Assembly (NCBI RefSeq): GCF_016863135.1
Contig: NZ_BOOH01000061.1
Coordinates: 1-45,675 of the forward strand
DNA: 45,675 nt
Source of the DNA: Planobispora longispora
GTDB lineage: Bacteria > Actinomycetota > Actinomycetes > Streptosporangiales > Streptosporangiaceae
Reading direction: 5' to 3'
The notes below the pieces were generated by a model, which was not told the origin of the DNA, ran no database searches, and saw nothing but the letters and a program-made list of their open reading frames with translations. The translations under genes and the position numbers were made by a program. Below are positions 40,585 through 45,675 of the stretch, in pieces; the first letter of the stretch is position 1; the number at the start of each line of letters is the position of its first letter.

Positions 40585-42072
40585 GTGCCGACTCTAAGTG
40601 ACCTGGCGGTCCGCCACACCGCCCTCGACGACGCCGACCTCGAGTGGATGCATTCGCTGGTCTCCGACTGGCAGCTCCTGGCGGACCTGTCCTTCGCCGA
40701 CCTGATCCTGTGGATTCCGCTCAGGGACGGGAACGGCTGGATCGCCATCGCGCAGATGCGGCCCACCACCGGTCCCACCGTCTACCACGACGACGTCGTG
40801 GGCACGATCATCGCCAAGGGCGAGCGCGAGCTCATCGACACGGCGTGGGCGGAGCGGCGCATCTGCCGCGAGGGAGATCCCGACTGGTCCAGCGGGGTTC
40901 CGGTGCGGGAGGAGACGATCCCGGTACGGCGGGCGGACCCCGGCGGATCGTCGTCCGAGCCGCGCTACCTGGGGGTGATCCAGCGCTCGACGAACCTGTC
41001 GTCGGCGCGCACGCCGTCCCGGCTGGAGCTCACCTACCTGCAGAGCGCCTCCGACCTGGCGCAGATGGTGGCCGAGGGGCGTTTCCCGTTCTCCGGCGCC
41101 GAGCCGATCCTGGTCCGCTCGCCCCGCGTCGGTGACGGGCTGCTCCGGCTGGACCGGGCGGGCCGGGTCACCTACGCCTCGCCGAACGCGCTCTCGGCCT
41201 ACCGGCGGCTGGGGCTCACCGCCGACCTCGTCGGCGCGGAGCTGGGCCGTACGACGGCGCTGCTCTGCTACTCGGACGAGCCCATCAACGAGAACCTGAT
41301 GGTCGTGGCGAGCGGCAAGGAGCCCCGGGAGACCGAGGTGGAGGCGGGCGGCACGGTCGTGCAGCTGCGGGCGATCCCGCTGGTCGTCGGGGGCGGGCGG
41401 ATCGGCGCGCTGGTGCTCATCCGCGATGTGACCGAGCTGCGGCGGCGCGAGCGGGAGCTGATGACCAAGGACGCGACGATCCGGGAGATCCATCACCGGG
41501 TGAAGAACAACCTGCAGACCGTGGCGGCGCTGCTGCGTCTGCAGGCGCGGCGGCTGCGGGTGCCGGAGGGCCGGGAGGCGCTGGAGGAGGCGGTGCGCCG
41601 GGTCGGGTCGATCGCGATCGTGCACGAGACCCTGTCCCACACGCCCGAGGAGCAGGTGGACTTCGACGACATCGCGGACCGGGTGATCGCGATGGCGAGC
41701 GAGGTGTCGGCCCCGGAGGCGCAGGTCGTGCCGCACCGGGTCGGGAGTTTCGGGGTGTTGCGCTCGGAGATCGCGACCCCGCTGGCGATGGTCCTCACCG
41801 AGCTGCTGCAGAACGCGGTCCAGCACGGGCTGGCGCACCGTCCGGGCAGGCTTCAGGTGAAGGTGTGCCGGAGCGCGGACCGGCTGGACGTGATCGTCTC
41901 CGACGACGGGGCCGGTCTGCCCGAGGGGTTCGACCTGGACGCGTCCACGAGCCTCGGCCTGCAGATCGTGCGCACGCTGGTCGTGGGGGAGCTGTCCGGG
42001 CGCCTGTCGATCGAGCCCAGGGAGGGCGGGGGGACCGAGGTCACCGTGGGCATCCCCCTCCCCCCGGCCTAG
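40585..42072 (+). CDS. PdtaS-like cytoplasmic sensor histidine kinase
   Basis: The 495-residue protein has an N-terminal GAF-like domain (about 1-150), a PAS domain (about 185-285), a HisKA_2 domain with the phospho-accepting His in IREIHHRVKNNLQTVAALL, and an HWE/HATPase domain (LTELLQNAVQHG, VSDDGAGLP, SLGLQIVRTLV). It has no membrane helix. It matches mycobacterial PdtaS, which works with the ANTAR-domain RNA-binding regulator PdtaR; no pdtaR is in the window. The next gene is whiB, as in Streptomyces. GTG 40585 has only a weak site. Confidence 0.9.
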   Translation: MPTLSDLAVRHTALDDADLEWMHSLVSDWQLLADLSFADLILWIPLRDGNGWIAIAQMRPTTGPTVYHDDVVGTIIAKGERELIDTAWAERRICREGDPDWSSGVPVREETIPVRRADPGGSSSEPRYLGVIQRSTNLSSARTPSRLELTYLQSASDLAQMVAEGRFPFSGAEPILVRSPRVGDGLLRLDRAGRVTYASPNALSAYRRLGLTADLVGAELGRTTALLCYSDEPINENLMVVASGKEPRETEVEAGGTVVQLRAIPLVVGGGRIGALVLIRDVTELRRRERELMTKDATIREIHHRVKNNLQTVAALLRLQARRLRVPEGREALEEAVRRVGSIAIVHETLSHTPEEQVDFDDIADRVIAMASEVSAPEAQVVPHRVGSFGVLRSEIATPLAMVLTELLQNAVQHGLAHRPGRLQVKVCRSADRLDVIVSDDGAGLPEGFDLDASTSLGLQIVRTLVVGELSGRLSIEPREGGGTEVTVGIPLPPA

Positions 42073-42132
42073 CCGGCCGGGGGAGCGGTGCACCCGTGCC
42101 CTGCCGGGCGGCGGGGTGCGGCGGGAGGTCGA

Positions 42133-42387
42133 TCAGACGGCGGCGCGGGCGCGGGCGCGGGCCGTGCGGCGCTTGAAGGCGCGGCGCTCGTCCTCGCTCA
42201 GACCGCCCCACACGCCGGCGTCCTGGCCGGACTCCAGCGCCCACTTCAGACAGGCCTCGCTCACGGTGCACGTACCGCACACCTGCTTGGCCTCCTCGAT
42301 CTGCATGAGGGCCGGACCGGTGTTGCCGATCGGGAAGAACAGCTCGGGGTCCACGTCACGGCAGGCAGCTCGGTGGCGCCAGTCCAT
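42133..42387 (-). CDS. whiB1: WhiB1/WblE-type Fe-S transcriptional regulator
   Basis: This 84-residue protein has the four cluster ligands Cys9, Cys37, Cys40 and Cys46 and the turn GVWGGLSEDERRAFKRR, with a basic C-terminal tail. Length and cysteine spacing are the same as M. tuberculosis WhiB1 (WblE in Streptomyces), an essential nitric-oxide-sensitive 4Fe-4S protein that binds sigma region 4. ATG 42387 has GGAG 6 bases upstream. A CRP-like palindrome lies 52-67 bases upstream. Confidence 0.95.
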   Translation of the reverse strand: MDWRHRAACRDVDPELFFPIGNTGPALMQIEEAKQVCGTCTVSEACLKWALESGQDAGVWGGLSEDERRAFKRRTARARARAAV

Positions 42388-42438
42388 GCGTCACTCCTTC
42401 GGGAGAGGAGCCCTCGCTGTGGCTCCATCGGCGTACTT

Positions 42439-42454
42439 TGTGAAGAGTTTCACT
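42439..42454. promoter_or_regulatory. CRP-like binding site upstream of whiB1
   Basis: TGTGAAGAGTTTCACT fits the CRP family consensus TGTGA-N6-TCACA except for the last base. It lies in the whiB1 leader/promoter region. In M. tuberculosis, whiB1 is controlled by the CRP homologue Rv3676, which makes the same control plausible here. Confidence 0.65.
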
Positions 42455-42667
42455 AACCAGACCGAACGGTGTCCCGGGCCGGGGTCGGTCCGGGGTGCGT
42501 TCGATTGATCGCCGGTGGCCTGAAAGCGATGGTGGCCGCTTAAAGGTCCTACGTTCCGACGTCAATGTTGAGATTGTCAGTCACGCTGAGCGCACGCAAG
42601 AGGGTGGGAACGACGTTTTTCTCGTTGGCCGTGTCGGATGCGTCACACCATGACGGGATGTAACCGC

Positions 42668-43621
42668 TCAGACCAATACTTGTAACGCATTAGGGATAGA
42701 CCGGAATGTCGCCCGCTCGACTTCTCCCAGGTAGTCGCCGTCGATCTGGAACGCCACCGGCCGCTCCGCGTGAAGGGTGAACTCCTTCTCGTCGTGGAGC
42801 TGGACCAGGTTCCGCCCGGTCGGCAGGGTCTCCCGGAGGCCGATGATCTGGGAGAGCAGGCGGGCCATCGCGGGCAGGCCGAGCCGCTGCAGCCCCAGCA
42901 GGTCGAGGCCGGTCTCGAAGCTCGCCCAGGGGGTCGGGCAGACGGGCCGGGGGCCGACGTAGGACCAGGGCGAGGTGTTGGAGACGACCGCCATGAAGAT
43001 GCCCTCGGCCGCGGGCACCCCGGGGCCCTCCAGGGATATCGCGGCATGCTTCTTGTCGGTCGAGAGGTAGTGGCGCAGCGCGGTGTTCACGTAGCGGGCG
43101 GGGGTGGCCTTGACCCCGGTGCCGCGCAGCCCCTCGACCGCCCGGATGACCTCGGCGTCGTAGCCCAGGCCGCAGCAGAACGTGAAGTAGCGGCTCTCGC
43201 CGTTCCAGACCGCCTGGCCGAGGCCGACCGTCCGCCGCCGGTTCTGGGTCACCGCCTCCAGGATCATCCCGGTCGCCTCGACGGGGTCGTTGGGCAGGCC
43301 GAGCGCGCGCGCGAAGACGTTCGCGCTCCCGCCCGGGATCACCAGCAGGGCCGGCCGGTCGGCCGCCGTCTCGCCGATCCCGGCGCCCTCGGCGTCGAGC
43401 AGGCCGTTCACCGTCTCGTTGATCGTGCCGTCGCCGCCGAGCACCGCGACCACGTCGAATCCGGCGGAGTGCGCCGTACGGGCGAGATGGGCCGCGTGGC
43501 CCCGGTACCCCGTCTCCTCGATGGTCAGGTCCATGGTGGCGCCCAGTGCCCTGATGAGCACGTCCCGCGTCCGGTGGTTGGTGGTCGTGGCCGTCGGGTT
43601 CACCAGGAGCATCGCACGCAT
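42668..43621 (-). CDS. Diacylglycerol-kinase-family lipid kinase
   Basis: The product (317 residues) begins MRAMLLVNPTATT and has the nucleotide-binding LGGDGTINETVNGLL, IPGGSANVFARALG and a C-terminal lipid-binding beta domain (FQIDGDYLGEVERATF). Members phosphorylate diacylglycerol, sphingosine-like or other lipids at the inner membrane surface. The gene sits between whiB and the SigB/F-type locus, as in Streptomyces. Confidence 0.9.
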   Translation of the reverse strand: MRAMLLVNPTATTTNHRTRDVLIRALGATMDLTIEETGYRGHAAHLARTAHSAGFDVVAVLGGDGTINETVNGLLDAEGAGIGETAADRPALLVIPGGSANVFARALGLPNDPVEATGMILEAVTQNRRRTVGLGQAVWNGESRYFTFCCGLGYDAEVIRAVEGLRGTGVKATPARYVNTALRHYLSTDKKHAAISLEGPGVPAAEGIFMAVVSNTSPWSYVGPRPVCPTPWASFETGLDLLGLQRLGLPAMARLLSQIIGLRETLPTGRNLVQLHDEKEFTLHAERPVAFQIDGDYLGEVERATFRSIPNALQVLV

Positions 43622-43740
43622 AGCGTCAGCGTATCCACCGATATCGGTACATAGGAGGCGTAGAGCCGACTAACTGGTACGGGGCCGCAGAACTCGGCCG
43701 GGTCGGGCCGACCGGCGGCCCGCGGTTATAGGGTTGGCCT

Positions 43741-44136
43741 GTGCCGAACCGTCCGCCGACCCTCGTCGTCGCCGCCGCCGTCCTCGCCCTGGAGGGTGTC
43801 ACCGCGCTGCTGCTCGGCGGCTACGTGGGCGTCGCGACCGTGATCGGGAAGCCGGACGACGTGATGAGCTCCCTGTTCGTCGCCGGGTTCGGGCTCCTCG
43901 TCGGCGGCCTGCTGCTCCGGGTGGCCTGGGGCCTGCTGAAGGCCGAGAAGTGGGCCCGGAGCCCGGGCGTGCTGACGCAGATCTTCATGATCCCGGTCAC
44001 CGTCACGCTGTTCCAGTCCGGCCAGGCCCTTCTCGGCGTGCCTCTGGCCGCCGCGGTCGTGGCCGGACTGGTCGCGCTGCTCGCCCCGCCGACGACCCGC
44101 GCCCTCTACGGGGACGAGCCGTCGGCCAGGGCTTAG
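43741..44136 (+). CDS. Small integral membrane protein, unknown function
   Basis: The 131-residue protein starts with GTG and has about four hydrophobic helices (roughly 8-32, 42-63, 78-95, 96-115) with short loops and a charged C-terminus. I recognise no motif. Its position between the lipid kinase and the sigma-factor gene is conserved in Streptomyces by recollection. It converges on the sigma gene with a 10-bp gap. Confidence 0.75.
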   Translation: MPNRPPTLVVAAAVLALEGVTALLLGGYVGVATVIGKPDDVMSSLFVAGFGLLVGGLLLRVAWGLLKAEKWARSPGVLTQIFMIPVTVTLFQSGQALLGVPLAAAVVAGLVALLAPPTTRALYGDEPSARA

Positions 44137-44146
44137 GGGCCGGCCG

Positions 44147-44947
44147 TCAGTCTTCGGCGGTCAGGCCCTCGCGGAGCTGGGTCAGCGTCCTGGCCAGCAG
44201 GCGCGAGACGTGCATCTGCGAGATGCCCAGCTCGGTGGCGATCTGCGACTGGGTCATGTTGCCGAAGAACCGCAGCAGCAGGATCCGCTTCTCGCGCGGC
44301 GGGAGCCGTTCGAGCAGCGGCTTGAGCGACTCGCGGTACTCGACGCCCTCCAGGGAGTCGTCCACGATGCCGAGGGAGTCGGCCACCGCAGGCGCGTCGT
44401 CGTCGCCGGAGTCGGGGGCGTCGAGGGAGACCGTGGAGTAGGCGTTGGCCGACTCCAGACCCTCCAGCACCTCCTCCTCGCTCATCTTCAGATAGGCCGC
44501 CAGCTCGGCGACCGTGGGCGCGCGGCCCTCGCGCTGGGACAGATCGCTGATCGCCTTGGTGAGCGAGAGCTTCAGCTCCTGCAGGCGGCGCGGAACACGG
44601 ACCGCCCAGCCCTTGTCGCGGAAGTGACGCTTGATCTCGCCCACGATCGTCGGCGTGGCGTAGGTGGAGAACTCCACACCCCGGCCGAGGTCGAAGCGGT
44701 CGATCGACTTGATCAGGCCGATGGTGGCGACCTGGGTCAGGTCGTCGAGCCACTCGCCCCGGTTGCGGAACCGGCGGGCGAGATATTCGACCAGGGGCAG
44801 ATGGAGCTCGACGAGCTCGTCGCGGATGCGCTGGCGTCGCGGATCGTCGGGGGGCAACTCCGCCAGTTCACCGAAGAGCGTGCGCGCGCGAACCCTGTCG
44901 GGCACCGCGTGATCGCTGGTGGCCATGGCACGAGTCCTTTCCGTCAC
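44147..44947 (-). CDS. SigB/SigF/SigG-type RNA polymerase sigma factor
   Basis: This 266-residue stress sigma factor has region 2 (DDLTQVATIGLIKSIDRFDLGRGVEFSTYATPTIVGEIKRHFRDKGW), region 3 (VPRRLQELKLSLTKAI) and region 4 (LPPREKRILLLRFFGNMTQSQIATELGISQMHVSRLLART), lacking region 1.1. Its locus corresponds to sigH of S. coelicolor (osmotic and developmental stress). GTG at 44947 overlaps the anti-sigma stop (GTGA) and has GAGG 5 bases upstream; ATG at 44926 with AAGGA is an alternative, possibly giving two products. Its activity should be held by the RsbW-type partner. Confidence 0.92.
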   Translation of the reverse strand: MTERTRAMATSDHAVPDRVRARTLFGELAELPPDDPRRQRIRDELVELHLPLVEYLARRFRNRGEWLDDLTQVATIGLIKSIDRFDLGRGVEFSTYATPTIVGEIKRHFRDKGWAVRVPRRLQELKLSLTKAISDLSQREGRAPTVAELAAYLKMSEEEVLEGLESANAYSTVSLDAPDSGDDDAPAVADSLGIVDDSLEGVEYRESLKPLLERLPPREKRILLLRFFGNMTQSQIATELGISQMHVSRLLARTLTQLREGLTAED

Positions 44948-45369
44948 GCCGGCCTCGCCGCGCCTCGACGCTTGCGCAGGACGATCGCCATACGGTCAGG
45001 GGAGTCGGTCACCGCGTCCACGTCGTCGGCCAGGGCCGTGAGCACCATCCAGGCGAACTCATCGCGTTTCGGCGGGGAGCTCCCCACCGTGCTGACCTCC
45101 ACCCGCACCTGCATCTCCTGACCGGTGAGTTCGAACTCGGCAGTCAGGTCGGTGCCGGGGACGGCCTGGGTCAACAACATCGCGCACGCCTCGTCGACCG
45201 CGATCCGCAGATCCTCGATCTCGTCGAGCGTGAAGTCCAGCCGTGCGGCCAAACCGGCAGTGGCCGTACGTAACACGGACAGATAGGCACTAACGGCAGG
45301 TAGCCGGATGCTCACCACGTCGCGGATCCCGCCCATACCGACCGTAGGCGCCTCGGTGTGCTCGGTCAC
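44944..45369 (-). CDS. RsbW-type anti-sigma factor (ATP-binding)
   Basis: The 141-residue protein has a GHKL/HATPase_c fold: IEDLRIAVDEACAMLL (N box) and a short C-terminal half. It should bind the downstream sigma factor and be freed by an anti-anti-sigma factor not present here. The G1 box is weak (WMVLTALADDVDAV where DxGxG would be), as in several actinobacterial relatives. GTG at 45369 has AGGAGG 3 bases upstream and is preferred to the GTG at 45393, which lacks a site. Confidence 0.87.
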   Translation of the reverse strand: MTEHTEAPTVGMGGIRDVVSIRLPAVSAYLSVLRTATAGLAARLDFTLDEIEDLRIAVDEACAMLLTQAVPGTDLTAEFELTGQEMQVRVEVSTVGSSPPKRDEFAWMVLTALADDVDAVTDSPDRMAIVLRKRRGAARPA

Positions 45370-45675
45370 GTTCCTCCTCGCAGAGTCGCTCACTGCAACC
45401 TACCGCTCCGGAGCGGTCCATGGCCCGGTTGGACGCGCGATGCGAGGGATTTCCAGCCGGTTTACAGCCGCCTCCCCAAGCGCGGGTCAAGCACGCCCCG
45501 GCCGCAGGTCAACGACGGGCCAAGCAGGAGTGACGCCGGAAGACACAGCTGCCCTGTGAGGTCGCACTCCTCACAGGGCGGCTGTGTCGATGGCCGTGCT
45601 GCGCACGGCGGCTCGGGGGCTGGTAACCGGCTTCCGCCCTCGTCACGTCCTCGCTTCGCTGCGGGCGTTTCTCGG
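45370..45675. other. 306-bp region upstream of the anti-sigma gene
   Basis: No gene is supported here. The region must hold the promoter of the anti-sigma/sigma operon; no GGGTAT-type SigB-class -10 element was found by eye. It contains a long hairpin (45542-45588) and a GC-rich tail with small palindromes near the edge. Confidence 0.5.
45542..45588. terminator. Long hairpin, 20-bp stem
   Basis: Arms 45542-45561 and 45569-45588 (GACACAGC...GAGG and CCTC...GCTGTGTC) pair over 20 bp with one wobble, around a 7-base loop TCGCACT. There is no T-tract. It probably ends a gene that lies beyond the right edge, or separates it from the sigma operon. Confidence 0.6.

Noticed and set aside
1-45675. 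tRNA, rRNA or riboswitch genes
   Set aside because: No cloverleaf, rRNA segment or recognisable riboswitch core was seen by eye. A covariance-model search would be needed to exclude them.

Overview
The window is chromosomal DNA from a high-GC Gram-positive actinomycete. GC is very high throughout, GTG and TTG starts are common, and several marker proteins occur only or mainly in Actinobacteria: a WhiB1/WblE-type Fe-S protein, a SigR/RsrA pair, a DasR-type GntR regulator, a PASTA Ser/Thr kinase and a probable BsaP. Protein character fits the Streptosporangiales better than Streptomyces, but that placement is inference. Gene order over roughly 11-45 kb (hisN, rsgA, aroA, sigR-rsrA, HD proteins, dasR, PdtaS-like kinase, whiB, lipid kinase, sigma/anti-sigma) recalls the SCO5208-SCO5244 part of Streptomyces coelicolor, so the backbone appears ancestral with lineage-specific material inserted.

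Layout. 0-2 kb: an Lrp/AsnC regulator divergent from a bacterial phenylalanine hydroxylase, then a strong terminator and a 64-residue secreted peptide. 2.5-7.2 kb: a pstSCAB phosphate-transport operon preceded by a PHO box and ending in an orphan PhoB-like protein whose receiver domain has lost its phosphorylation residues. 7.3-10 kb: a hybrid histidine kinase with receiver and Hpt domains, preceded by an overlapping 22-codon leader. 10-17 kb: fructosamine-kinase family, hisN, a hotdog thioesterase, rsgA, aroA, a SRAP protein, a DksA-like zinc-finger protein and a methyltransferase. 17-22 kb: sigR-rsrA with an apparent SigR promoter, a sugar-nucleotide epimerase, and two membrane HD proteins (one intact HD-GYP, one degenerate) behind a short leader ORF. 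22-27 kb: biotin carboxylase, a 70-residue biotin carrier, an FlK-like thioesterase, a probable bsaP and a PASTA kinase.

26.8-36 kb is the accessory stretch: an IlvG-like ThDP enzyme, a complete IS30-family element, a carotenoid oxygenase, an imine-reductase-like enzyme, an apparently truncated SARP/AfsR-type regulator overlapping its neighbour tail to tail, a staphylococcal-nuclease-fold protein and a secreted protein. 36-40.5 kb holds bioF, a DasR-type regulator, a small CxxC protein, bioD and bioB on one strand, with no bioA. 40.5-45.4 kb holds a PdtaS-like kinase, whiB1/wblE with a CRP-like site, a diacylglycerol-kinase-family enzyme, a small membrane protein and a SigB/F-type sigma factor with its RsbW-type partner.

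The main themes are phosphate response, redox and stress sigma factors, and biotin: synthesis genes, a carrier protein, a carboxylase and a probable biotin synthase helper lie within 18 kb of each other. No CRISPR array, tRNA or rRNA gene was recognised. Several intergenic regions carry short tandem repeats (periods 18, 23, 36, 42 and 44 bp), the most unexplained structure in the window.
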